64,000 bases of DNA. It comes from Acetobacter senegalensis (GTDB lineage: Bacteria > Pseudomonadota > Alphaproteobacteria > Acetobacterales > Acetobacteraceae). The stretch covers positions 29,446-93,445 of the forward strand of contig NZ_LHZU01000138.1 in assembly GCF_001580995.1 (NCBI RefSeq). Reading direction: 5' to 3'. This document shows, piece by piece, positions 45,219 through 54,314 of the stretch. Position 1 is the stretch's first letter. Every line of letters starts with the position of its first letter. Both the position numbers and the translations under genes were made by a program. The notes under the pieces are model-generated. The model worked only from the letters and a program-made list of their open reading frames with translations. It was not told the DNA's origin and ran no database searches.

Positions 45219-46808
45219 ATGATGCCGCATTTTCTTCTCAGCAACCTGAAGCAGGCTCGTAGCGCGCTTGAACAGGGCGACTTGCCGAAAGTACACTCTC
45301 TTGCCATGGCCGTCGTGGCGCAAGATGCGCGTTCAGCCACCGCATATTTCCTGCTTGGTGTTTGTGAAATAACGAGGGGAAACATACGGGCGGGAAAAGA
45401 TCTTTTAGAAACATCTGTTGGTTTTGAACCCTCTGTGGAAGGTTGCGCCCAGCTGGCACGTGTTTTTTTACTATTGCGGCGCGACGCAGATGCCTTGGCT
45501 GCGTTGCAGGAGGCCGAATCTTGCCTAAACGCCGGCAAAAAATCTGATGCTATAACGCGCGACACAATAGGGTGTGCCTATTCTCGTTTAGGTATGCACA
45601 CGGCATCTCTTGCACATTTTGAAGCGGCAACCCGTGGTGCGCCAAGCAATACAGCATTTTTGTATAATTGGGCAGTAGCTTTAAGCTTTGTTGGGCGTAT
45701 AGATGAGGCCGATAAGGCTTTTGAGGCCCTTATAGCCCGTGCTCCAGATAATGCACGGGCTCACCACGGTTTAAGTGGGTTGCGGCGGCAAACTGCAGAG
45801 CGCAACCATGTGCCCCGTTTACGCGCAACACTGGCTCGGGCAGAAGATCCAGAAGCGCGGTTACTGCTGGGTTATGCGCTGTCAAAAGAACTCGAAGAAA
45901 TTGGGCAGGCAAAGGAGTCTTTCCAGTTTTTGTTTGATGCCAACAAGGCACATAAAAAGCAGTTGGCGTATAGCATTGAGCAGGATGAAAAAATTTTTGA
46001 TGCTATAGAACAAAACTGGCCGCTTTATGCTCAAGCACCCGTCAATAATGCGCCTGTAGAGGCCCCGATTTTTATTATCGGTATGCCAAGAACAGGTACA
46101 ACCTTGGTGGATCGTATTATTTCCTCTCATCCAGATATGGTGAGCGCTGGTGAACTTCAGGCTTTTCCTATCGCAGTCAAAGCCGCCTCTGGTGTCAGAA
46201 CCAGATTGGTCCTTGATGTTGAGACAATTGTGAAAGCCGCAGATAAAAACCTTGGCATGATAGGGCGCGACTATATTGCGCGTGCACGCTCACATTTGCC
46301 TGCACAAGGCATGCGGTTTAGCGACAAGTTTCCTGGCAACTTTATGTATGCGGGGCTTATCGCCAGAGCGCTGCCCTCTGCACGTATTATTTGCCTGCGC
46401 AGACATCCGATGGATACTGTTTTAAGTAATTTCAAAAACCTATTTGCTACAACATCACGTTATTACGATTACAGCTATAGCATAGAGGATATTGCCAGAT
46501 ATTACGTGCGTTTTGATAGATTAATGCGTTTTTGGCGGCAGGAAATGCAGGGTCGTATCTTAGAGGTTCAGTATGAAAATATTGTTCTAGATCAAGAAAA
46601 CATCACGAGGAATATTCTCGAGCATTGCGGTTTAAGCTGGAACGATGCTTGCCTTTCTTTTCATAAGAACAGTGCCGCAGTGTCAACACCAAGTGCAGCT
46701 CAGGTGCGCCGTCCGCTCTACCGAGATGCTTTAGAGCGTTGGAAGCAGCATGAGGAAGCTTTGATGCCTGCACGCCGTATTTTGGAGCAGGCAGGAATTG
46801 CATTGTAG
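45219..46808 (+). CDS. TPR-sulfotransferase fusion protein
   Basis: A 529-residue protein. The N-terminal half is a series of tetratricopeptide-like repeats (ALAVDEA-type patterns such as TASLAHFEAATRGAPSNTAFLYNWAVAL). The C-terminal half is a PAPS-dependent sulfotransferase domain: the 5'-phosphosulfate loop IIGMPRTGTTLVDRIISSHP and the 3'-phosphate site RRHPMDTVLSNF. AGELQAFP follows the first. It could transfer sulfate to a protein, peptide or saccharide. It sits between the response regulator and the permease genes with a 175-base gap before it. There is no obvious link to guanidine metabolism. Confidence 0.85.
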   Translation: MMPHFLLSNLKQARSALEQGDLPKVHSLAMAVVAQDARSATAYFLLGVCEITRGNIRAGKDLLETSVGFEPSVEGCAQLARVFLLLRRDADALAALQEAESCLNAGKKSDAITRDTIGCAYSRLGMHTASLAHFEAATRGAPSNTAFLYNWAVALSFVGRIDEADKAFEALIARAPDNARAHHGLSGLRRQTAERNHVPRLRATLARAEDPEARLLLGYALSKELEEIGQAKESFQFLFDANKAHKKQLAYSIEQDEKIFDAIEQNWPLYAQAPVNNAPVEAPIFIIGMPRTGTTLVDRIISSHPDMVSAGELQAFPIAVKAASGVRTRLVLDVETIVKAADKNLGMIGRDYIARARSHLPAQGMRFSDKFPGNFMYAGLIARALPSARIICLRRHPMDTVLSNFKNLFATTSRYYDYSYSIEDIARYYVRFDRLMRFWRQEMQGRILEVQYENIVLDQENITRNILEHCGLSWNDACLSFHKNSAAVSTPSAAQVRRPLYRDALERWKQHEEALMPARRILEQAGIAL

Positions 46809-46973
46809 AGCACCATCCTTTTTCGACGTGTGTAAAAGTGGTGGTTTTTCATCCCGTTGTATCATTCTTCCTGCAAAATGTCTGGTACCGCTGGTGTCTG
46901 CATGATGCTTTTGTTCTTTTAGGCCTGCTCCCATGCTCAGTGTTTGTTATGATTGCTTGTCGAGGGTAAATTG

Positions 46974-48467
46974 ATGTCATGTTCTCAAAAAATGTCTTCT
47001 GTTAAAGCTGTATCTGAGCTCTCTGGGGCGGAAGATCTTGCGCAGTTTGGCTATGGTCAGGAATTGCGCAGAGAATTAGGGCCATTTGCATCTTTTGCAT
47101 CTGGTTTTTCATTTGTCTCTATTTTATCGACAATTTTTGAACTTTTTGCGACGGGTTATGGCTTTGGCGGTCCGCTTTTTTTCTGGACATGGCCGATCGT
47201 TTTTATCGGCCAGTTTTCTACCGCACTCTGCTTTGCAGAACTTGCTGCTTCTTATCCTGTGGCCGGAGCGGTATACCAATGGTCTCGGCGTTTATCCAAT
47301 GAAAGCATAGGCTGGTCTGCGGGCTGGTTTATGCTGCTTGGCTATATTATGAGCGTGGCGGCCATTGCTATTGCCATGCAATCTGTGTTGCCAAGTGTCT
47401 GGATTGGCTTCCAGGTTCTTGGGGGTGATACAGCCTTGGGTTCGCCAACAGGTGCGGCCAATGCTGTTATTTTAGGAACAGTTGCCATTGTTATTTGCTC
47501 CGTAATCTCTTCTCTCGGGGTGCGGGCAGCAGCTACGGCAACAGCAATTGGTGTGTATTGTGAAATAATCGGTTTGATTATCCTGCTTGTTGTTTTGTTT
47601 ACCCATACCAGTCGTGGCCCGTCTGTTGTGCTGGGTGGCGGGGTGCCATCACCTACATTCTGGAGTTTTTTGTCATCTACCTTAATGGCGGCCTATGTCA
47701 TGTATGGGTTTGATAGCGCAGCAGAGCTCTCCGAAGAAACCAATGACCCACGGCGCACCACGCCCAAAGCTATTATTCAATGTCTTATGGTTTCATTTTT
47801 TGGCGGTGCTCTTATGGTCATGGGGGCTCTTATGGCCGCGCCGTCGTTAACAGACGGCAATTTGGCCAAAGATGGTGTTTCCTATGTTTTGGCCGCTGTA
47901 ACAGGTGGTTTTGCAGGGCATGTACTGTTTGCAATGGTCGCAATTTCCATTCTCTCTGCCACCCTTGCCATTCAAAACGCGGCAGCAAGAGTTATGTTTT
48001 CGATGGCGCGCGATGGTGCGTTGCCTCTCTCTTCTTTTTTAACACGCGTGTCAGTCAGAACCGGAACACCTTGGGTTGCAACACTCGTGGTAACTGTACT
48101 GGCTATAGCATTGTTGTGGCTGTCTTACGGTGACCCCGCTATTTTTAGTGCTTTGTGTTCTGTTACGACTGTTACAATTTATTTTGCTTATTTGTTGGTT
48201 ACCCTCCCTATGCTTATTTTACGCATCAAGGGTGTTAACCCTGTCTCAGGGGGGATGGAGTATTTTTATTTGGGACGGAGCAAAGGGCTTATCGTTAATT
48301 TTGTTGCTGTCGTTATTGGGGCTCTTTTACTTGTTAATGTGGCATGGCCAAGATTGTCAGTTTTTGATCCCGGCAATACCCATTGGTACCTGCATTATTT
48401 CCCGATTATTTTTATGGTCGTTGCGTCTATTTCTGGCTTTATTACGTATAAATATAAGAATAAATAA
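46974..48467 (+). CDS. APC-family amino acid/amine permease
   Basis: A 497-residue cytoplasmic-membrane transporter with about 12 helices. It shows FGYGQELRRELGPFASFASGFSFVS at the N-terminus, SYPVAGAVYQWSRRLS, YGFDSAAELSEETNDPRRTTPKAI and RVMFSMARDGALP, all typical of the APC/ACT permeases related to GabP and choline or amine transporters. GAGGG is seven bases before the ATG at 46974; an in-frame TTG seven codons earlier is less likely. As the last gene of the guanidine region it is a candidate importer for guanidine, urea or a guanidino compound. Sequence alone cannot show this. Confidence 0.88.
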   Translation: MSCSQKMSSVKAVSELSGAEDLAQFGYGQELRRELGPFASFASGFSFVSILSTIFELFATGYGFGGPLFFWTWPIVFIGQFSTALCFAELAASYPVAGAVYQWSRRLSNESIGWSAGWFMLLGYIMSVAAIAIAMQSVLPSVWIGFQVLGGDTALGSPTGAANAVILGTVAIVICSVISSLGVRAAATATAIGVYCEIIGLIILLVVLFTHTSRGPSVVLGGGVPSPTFWSFLSSTLMAAYVMYGFDSAAELSEETNDPRRTTPKAIIQCLMVSFFGGALMVMGALMAAPSLTDGNLAKDGVSYVLAAVTGGFAGHVLFAMVAISILSATLAIQNAAARVMFSMARDGALPLSSFLTRVSVRTGTPWVATLVVTVLAIALLWLSYGDPAIFSALCSVTTVTIYFAYLLVTLPMLILRIKGVNPVSGGMEYFYLGRSKGLIVNFVAVVIGALLLVNVAWPRLSVFDPGNTHWYLHYFPIIFMVVASISGFITYKYKNK

Positions 48468-48481
48468 GCCGGGTTATTGTT

Positions 48482-48518
48482 CAAGCCCACGACCAGTAGC
48501 CAAAAAGATGTGGGCTTG
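48482..48518 (+). terminator. Hairpin after the permease gene
   Basis: CAAGCCCAC pairs perfectly with GTGGGCTTG around a 19-base loop, 15 bases after the permease stop. There is no T-run after it, so termination may be weak or Rho-assisted. Confidence 0.45.
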
Positions 48519-48543
48519 GCGTTATAGTGGACTGGGTTCTGCG

Positions 48544-49388
48544 AGGCTCAGGAGCTGTTAATTCATTGAACTAATCTGGCTGTTGTGAGTCACAGTCTTG
48601 CTGATGGAGGTAAGCCTGTGAGTGATGTGCTTTGCTGTCTGAACGCCAGATGGAACGGATTGAGCCGTTTTTCCTCTGGCGCATGGTGTTCTGCGTATGG
48701 ATGGCCGGCGTGTTCTGAACGGGATTGTTTCCGTGATCCGCAACGGCCTTCAGTGGAACGATGCGCCGCAAGCCTATAGCTCGCACTAGACCTTAGATAA
48801 TCGCTTTATCTGCTGGAGCCGCCTGGGCGTTTTCGACTGGATTTTCACGGCTCTGACTGATCAGACTGGTCGTTCAAAGCGTCTGATGATAGATACAACA
48901 CATCTCAAAGCACACAGAACGGCAGGCCCCTGCTTAAAAAGGGCTTTTCGCCCCCATATCGGGCGCACAAAAGGCGACCTGAATTTAAAGCTCCATGGCG
49001 TGTGTGATGGTGAAGGCAAGCCTGTCCGGCCTTCGTCTGACAGTAGGGCAAGTCAGTGACTTCAGGGGCGCAGACGTGCTGCTGAACAACCTTCCGGATG
49101 AGACATCAGAAATCATCGGGTCCGGGGATACGACGGTAACAAGATCAGGCAGTCTCTCGCGGGCCGGAATATCATTGCCTGTACCGCGCGGAAGAAGAAC
49201 CGGAAATCAAAGGCACCTTACAACTGGCATCTGTATAAAAAGCGCCACCTTATCGAAAACATGTTCGCGAAACACAAGGGCTGGCGACATATCGCCACCA
49301 GATATGACTGCTGCGCTCATGCATTCATGTCCGCAATCCATATCGCGGCAAGCTTCATCTTCTACCTCCAAGAATGAGGCCTGAGCCT
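48544..49388 (+). mobile_element. Degenerate IS5-family element, IS427-type
   Basis: AGGCTCAGG (48544-48552) and its reverse complement CCTGAGCCT (49380-49388) bracket a broken transposase of the IS427 type. Frames read LSERQMERIEPFF, RRVLNGIVSVIRNGLQWNDAP, then a TAG after AYSSH. LDNRFICWSRLGVFDWIF, MIDTTHLKAHRTAG, FRPHIGRTKGDLNLKLHGVC and LIENMFAKHKGWRHIATRYD follow, with at least two frameshifts. About 845 bases fits the group. It is inactive and marks the boundary between the guanidine locus and the TonB/FecIR region. Confidence 0.75.
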
Positions 49389-49454
49389 AATAGACGTTGT
49401 TCTTGAGGTGAGCATTTAGAGGAATAGGGAGATCATGGATATTTACAGTTCCAG

Positions 49455-50414
49455 CTATGAATAGAAGAGAATTGTACTTTTCTCTTGTCGTATCTTGCAA
49501 TTCAGCAAGAGGGCTGCGGCCTGCGCAAAATCATGAAGTTTTAACAGGCTGAAGCTGCCAGAAAGGCGGCGTTGTGCAAGAGCCGGGCTGGCAATCAGGC
49601 ATTGAACATCGGAATACCGATTAAATTCATTCACGGCTTCGGTCAGGGTGTAGTTATTCATAATAATCTGGCCGTTACGCCATGCCTTGCGTATAAAAGC
49701 ATCATCATCAGGCAGTGTTTGCTTGCTGACGAGAACGGGAGAACTCTTGGAGCCCTGAGAAAAGAGAAGAATATTAGGAGACGTAAACTTTAGAGATTTA
49801 TCGGGGCTTTTCCAATTAAGAGCGCCTGAATAAAGTGCGACAATTACGTTAGCTCCCTGCACGGAGATATCAAAGTCTGCCTTTTTGCTTCCAAGCCACA
49901 TTGTTCCCACCGTGACATGCAAAGGGTGGCGTTGAATTTGCAGGCCGATGCGGCCATCAGCAATCAGAATGGCGTCATGGTGTTGGGTGGAAGAAAAATA
50001 TGCGCCCGAACGCGCATCCACAGTAATCTGGTTGCCATGCCATTCATAACGCTGCGGCGCTTGCCGGCCTCGATGGCGCAGAGAAAAATGTTCCGTTATG
50101 GCTTTGGGAGCAACAAGCGCCGCTACTCCGGCAGCGCAGGCCGCTGTCAGAAAATGCCGCCGTGCGAGAGGCGGGGAAGGTGCGGGAACAGGTGCGGCGG
50201 CTATGTGTCGGCCAGAGCGATAGTCAAGCGCATGGTAGATGCTTTTGGCCTGAACAAAGGCCCCCAGATTGCGCGTGTCAGCCTGAAGCCAGTCATCCAG
50301 TTGTTTTTGTTCATCAGGCAGCAGCGCGCGCGCATCTGTTAATGCTACCCAATGGGCAGCATCTTCTTTCCGCCGTTGTCCATCCGTTTGAGAGGTGGTG
50401 GAGTACACAAGCAA
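49455..50414 (-). CDS. FecR-family anti-sigma factor / signal relay
   Basis: About 319 residues. A cytoplasmic N-terminal domain with AAHWVALTDARALLPDEQKQLDDWLQ (the DUF4880-type sigma-binding part) precedes a membrane segment around 85-110 (RRHFLTAACAAGVAALV). The periplasmic FecR domain follows (ITVDARSGAYFSST, VGTMWLGSKKADFDISVQG) and the C-terminal secretin/STN-like part (LTEAVNEFNRYSD). It relays signals from the STN domain of the adjacent receptor to its sigma factor. The start is uncertain: the frame opens with TTG and a GTG follows two codons later. It is transcribed after the sigma factor gene, 113 bases downstream. Confidence 0.85.
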   Translation of the reverse strand: MLVYSTTSQTDGQRRKEDAAHWVALTDARALLPDEQKQLDDWLQADTRNLGAFVQAKSIYHALDYRSGRHIAAAPVPAPSPPLARRHFLTAACAAGVAALVAPKAITEHFSLRHRGRQAPQRYEWHGNQITVDARSGAYFSSTQHHDAILIADGRIGLQIQRHPLHVTVGTMWLGSKKADFDISVQGANVIVALYSGALNWKSPDKSLKFTSPNILLFSQGSKSSPVLVSKQTLPDDDAFIRKAWRNGQIIMNNYTLTEAVNEFNRYSDVQCLIASPALAQRRLSGSFSLLKLHDFAQAAALLLNCKIRQEKSTILFYS

Positions 50415-50527
50415 ATCTCGTCTGGTTGCCAGACATGTTTTCCGTCAACGGGAAACCGATGTCCATCCCTGATTAAAGGGAGTCTGATGATATGTCTGTC
50501 TTGTTATAGAGTATGAACCGGAAAATT

Positions 50528-51154
50528 TTATTTGGAACGCTTACCGGCTTCTATCAGTTTCTGAAGTCCACGCCCTATATGCCGTTCAACGGCGCGGCGG
50601 GAAATGCCTAATGACTGCGCAATGTAATCATGGCTGTGATTATAGATTTTTCTGAGGATGAAGACATCCTTGCAGGGGCTGGGTAATGTCATCATTTGTT
50701 CGCGCAGCCAGTCGAGCTGTTGGCGGGCTGCCAGGTTCTGCTCCGGGTTGGGGCGGTCATCTGCAACATTGCAGGCTTCAAGGCCGAGATCTGCATCCAG
50801 ATAGCGTATTTTCGATTTTCTGGCATATTCTATCACAAGGTTTCTGGCGCATGAAAAGAAAAAAGCCCGGCCATTCTGAATGTCCTGAAATGGCGCGGCG
50901 CAAAACCGTGCATAACATTCCTGAATAATATCATCCTCGGTAACGCCGGGCAGGAGGGTGCGGGAAAGCCATTGTCGCACTGCGTTTTCATGCGGCATCA
51001 CATCCTGCGCAATCCACGCCAGATGATCCGTATCCGGCAGCGGAGAAGATGGTTTTGCCGCAGTTTCTTCCGGTGGTGTCGCACGTCGTTTCATAGGTGG
51101 CTCAACGAGCATGAACGGATCTCGCAACAGGGGGATAGGGCGGGATGCGTTCAT
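50528..51154 (-). CDS. ECF sigma factor, FecI type
   Basis: A sigma factor of up to 208 residues. Region 2 shows GVTEDDIIQECYARFCAAPFQDIQNGRAFFFSCARNLVIEYAR; region 4 shows LPSPCKDVFILRKIYNHSHDYIAQSLGISRRAVERHIGRGL. The first 50 residues are Pro-rich and may be over-predicted; no strong ribosome site is seen at the ATG, and an internal Met at MKRRATPP is possible. It is divergent from the STN-containing receptor at 51.4 kb, which it should activate when the receptor binds its ligand. Confidence 0.87.
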   Translation of the reverse strand: MNASRPIPLLRDPFMLVEPPMKRRATPPEETAAKPSSPLPDTDHLAWIAQDVMPHENAVRQWLSRTLLPGVTEDDIIQECYARFCAAPFQDIQNGRAFFFSCARNLVIEYARKSKIRYLDADLGLEACNVADDRPNPEQNLAARQQLDWLREQMMTLPSPCKDVFILRKIYNHSHDYIAQSLGISRRAVERHIGRGLQKLIEAGKRSK

Positions 51155-51359
51155 CTACACTGCGCCTGTGTGCAAGCGCAAGAATACGCAGAGTGGGGGA
51201 TGTTTCCGTTAAGTTGTTGTTATAACAATATTTATTTTGACCACCTGAGACTGACACAAAACCTTAACATAATTCCGGCACGGAAAGAGGGGGGAAGGCG
51301 GTGTGCGGTCTCGTCTTAAGGGGTAAGTTTCTTACTGTGTCCGAAGGTAATCTTTCCCC

Positions 51360-54218
51360 ATGCGTTCAGTTAAAGCGATAGGTGCGCTTACTCTGCTTTC
51401 TTCTACCGTGTCATGGAGTGCAGCGCTGGGCGCAACACACATGTTCAATATCCCGGCAAGCACCGTGCCCGAGGCCCTGGCGGCGTTTCAAAAGCAGTCC
51501 GGTGTGGGTGTGATTGCAAAAGGTGCGGATGTTCAGAAAATTCATGTTTCGCCAGTGCATGGCATGATGGATGATCAAGCTGCTCTTCAGAAATTGCTCG
51601 CCCAAACACCTTTGCAGGTGCAGACATTGGGGAAAAGCTCGACGCTGGTGGTCAGCAGGAAACCCGCTCCGCATGTCCGGAAATCGGGGATCAATGACAT
51701 GGAAGGACTGTTTGTTGTCGGGCACCGAAAAAGCCAGACAGAGAAACGTACTTCAAATATTGTCATGGACACGGTGCCTTATGATCCCTTTGAAAATCTG
51801 GGCGGAAATTCCTCAATTGCGTCTTCTCTTGTCTTGCTGCCGGGGGTTACGGGCATCGTGGATGGGGACGAGCCGCGCTATGTGAGTTTGCGCGGCATCA
51901 GCCCGGATCTGAACCATACCACTATTGACGGTGTAACGCTTGCCTCGGTCGGGGAAACGGGATCAGGCACCCGGCGTGTCAATTTGCAGGATATTCCAGC
52001 AGAAATGACCTCTCGCACCAATGTCTATAAAAGCTTCACTGCTGAGCAGGATGCGGACGCCATTGGCGGCGTGATCGACATGATTCCCATGAGCGCCTTT
52101 GATCATAAGGGTCTTTACAAATATTTTGACGGATATGGCATTTATTCAAGTTATCGTGGTTCTGTAGGGCATAATGGCCTGAAGGGGTATGATCCCCACA
52201 TGGGGGCGGGCGCAAAGGGAACTATTTCCGATACATTCGGTAAAGATCACCAGTTTGGCATTATTCTTTCCAGCCGTTATCAGGCACGTGTGCGGAACTC
52301 CCAGAAACAGTATGGCAATATGGGATATACGGACTCATCCGGTAAGGTGATGACCAACCCGGAAGATGGTGACTGGAATGACCGCACAGCACCCATCAGC
52401 TTTCAGTCTGGCAAGTTTGCCAACGCCATTACAACTGTTGGTGGATCTGGCAAGCTGGAATGGCGGCCCACTGGCACCAATCTCTATGCCTCCGTTATGG
52501 GCTGGTCTTATGACAGATGGGAACATTCTGTTATGGATAAGCAGGATTACAATCTGACCGGCACTGTTTCTGATCAGACAGATGAAGGCGGAACACGCAA
52601 GGTCAACAGCATTTATATCCGGCGGCGTCAGGACCAGTGGGATCGGCATCATAGTGGCGTGATCGGCCATGTTGACTGGCACAGAGGGCGCTCAAACCTT
52701 GTGGCTCGTGCCGGTTATACATGGGAGACCTATGATAACGTATCCACGTATCTTGCGGGGCGCACGTATCCTAAAAATGTTTATGCCAATTATGATCACA
52801 ACCCTGCTGATGGCAGCGTGTATCTGCTGCGCTCATTAACAGACCCTTCAATCGCCTCTTCTTCAAAATATGCGCTGAGTACAGCCTCTGTAACGCGTCC
52901 GCATGCGTGGGAAGGGATTCCCACAGCCCGTCTTGATTATACGTTCAATGCGTCACCGACCTCCCGCGGGTTTGGTCTTGTTTCCGGCTTTCAATGGCGG
53001 GAACTGACAATTACCAATGATGTGAACGAAGATGAATATGGCACCGGCAGTGACATGACCGGCCAGATTGATCATACAAATTATGTCGCGTGGAAGGATA
53101 GAACACCGGCCTCCTTCATAGGGGTAAACGGGTATCACTATCCCTGGTCAAGCCTGAAAAAGAATGCAGCGCAAAGCCTTTATGATTCCCGTGTTTCAGA
53201 CTACAAATATCGTGAAAACATAGTGGATGGGTACCTCTCCCTTCATTACCAGTTGAAAAACACGACGTTTATTGCCGGTGTGCGGGTGGATAATGTCAAT
53301 TATTCCTCATGGACACCCACAATTTCCAACGGAACGGCCTCCGCCGGGAAAAGCAAAACGAACGGTTCCTATATCAATCCGTTACCATCCTTTGATGTGG
53401 TGCATCATCTGCCATATCAGATGAACCTGCATGCGTCTTACAGCCGTACAATCGGGCGGCCTACGCCGGGGAATATTGCACAGGCTGCCAATATTTCCTG
53501 TGATGGAGACGGCGGAGATGGTGGTGGCGTAGCCGAGTGCAGCATTACTCAGGGGAACCCCAACCTCAAACCGCGTCGTTCCCATAACTTCGATATTTCT
53601 CTGGATAAATGGTTCAACCATAATCAGGGTATGTTCAGTGTCGCCTTTTTCAGTAAATGGATTCAGGACGACATTTACACCATGCGCACCACGGAAGTGA
53701 TTGATAATACGCTTTATGATGTGCGCAAGCCCATGAACGCCAGCAGTTCAAACATCAAGGGCGTTGAAGTGTCTCTTCTGAACCGGAACATGAAGCTCTG
53801 GGGCCAGTATTTTGATGCTTCGGCCAATGCCACATGGCTTGGTGGCAGCATGAATTATTCTAATGGCACAACCATGTTGCGCAGCCACCATCTGATCTAT
53901 CAGCCGGATGTTCTGGTCAATGGTGCGCTGACATGGCACATCCCCCAGATTGAAGGGGGCCTGCGGGCGACGGCCAATTATTCTGGAAGATATCTGACAT
54001 CTTTGGGCGCTACGCCTAACCAGAATACGGGTTTTGGATCTCTGTTCACCTTGAATCTGGCTTTCTGGCATCAGGTCTACAAAGGCATCAGCTTCAAGTA
54101 TGAGGTCATGAATCTGGCAAACCAGCAGCCTAAATGGCTTATCGGGGACAAGCTGCAATATACCAATCAGATGGATAATTATGGGCGGGGTGTTTATTTC
54201 CACGTGATTATTCACTGA
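51360..54218 (+). CDS. TonB-dependent receptor with STN signalling domain
   Basis: A 952-residue transducer-type receptor. A signal peptide (about 1-25) is followed by the STN domain (FNIPASTVPEALAAFQKQSGVGVI to TLVVSRKP). The plug carries YVSLRGISPDLNHTTIDG and AEQDADAIGGVIDMIP, and a barrel of about 700 residues ends in HVIIH. The EQDADAIGGVI pattern resembles the Xanthomonas/Caulobacter-type receptors used for complex organic substrates. Divergent FecI- and FecR-type genes next door should regulate it. A Tat-exported PhoD phosphatase gene follows, so a phosphate-ester ligand is one possibility. Confidence 0.92.
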   Translation: MRSVKAIGALTLLSSTVSWSAALGATHMFNIPASTVPEALAAFQKQSGVGVIAKGADVQKIHVSPVHGMMDDQAALQKLLAQTPLQVQTLGKSSTLVVSRKPAPHVRKSGINDMEGLFVVGHRKSQTEKRTSNIVMDTVPYDPFENLGGNSSIASSLVLLPGVTGIVDGDEPRYVSLRGISPDLNHTTIDGVTLASVGETGSGTRRVNLQDIPAEMTSRTNVYKSFTAEQDADAIGGVIDMIPMSAFDHKGLYKYFDGYGIYSSYRGSVGHNGLKGYDPHMGAGAKGTISDTFGKDHQFGIILSSRYQARVRNSQKQYGNMGYTDSSGKVMTNPEDGDWNDRTAPISFQSGKFANAITTVGGSGKLEWRPTGTNLYASVMGWSYDRWEHSVMDKQDYNLTGTVSDQTDEGGTRKVNSIYIRRRQDQWDRHHSGVIGHVDWHRGRSNLVARAGYTWETYDNVSTYLAGRTYPKNVYANYDHNPADGSVYLLRSLTDPSIASSSKYALSTASVTRPHAWEGIPTARLDYTFNASPTSRGFGLVSGFQWRELTITNDVNEDEYGTGSDMTGQIDHTNYVAWKDRTPASFIGVNGYHYPWSSLKKNAAQSLYDSRVSDYKYRENIVDGYLSLHYQLKNTTFIAGVRVDNVNYSSWTPTISNGTASAGKSKTNGSYINPLPSFDVVHHLPYQMNLHASYSRTIGRPTPGNIAQAANISCDGDGGDGGGVAECSITQGNPNLKPRRSHNFDISLDKWFNHNQGMFSVAFFSKWIQDDIYTMRTTEVIDNTLYDVRKPMNASSSNIKGVEVSLLNRNMKLWGQYFDASANATWLGGSMNYSNGTTMLRSHHLIYQPDVLVNGALTWHIPQIEGGLRATANYSGRYLTSLGATPNQNTGFGSLFTLNLAFWHQVYKGISFKYEVMNLANQQPKWLIGDKLQYTNQMDNYGRGVYFHVIIH

Positions 54219-54247
54219 TTTTTCCGGTGTAGTGCGGGCAGTTTGCG

Positions 54248-54276
54248 GTCTGGCGAGAGAGTTTGTCTCGCCAGAC
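54248..54276 (+). terminator. Strong hairpin between receptor and phoD genes
   Basis: GTCTGGCGAGA pairs perfectly with TCTCGCCAGAC around a seven-base loop and is followed by TGTTCTGTTTT. It is a good intrinsic terminator or attenuator 30 bases after the receptor stop and 39 bases before the phoD start. Confidence 0.75.
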
Positions 54277-54314
54277 TGTTCTGTTTTCAGGCGTTGTTTC
54301 AGGAGGGAAGAAAA

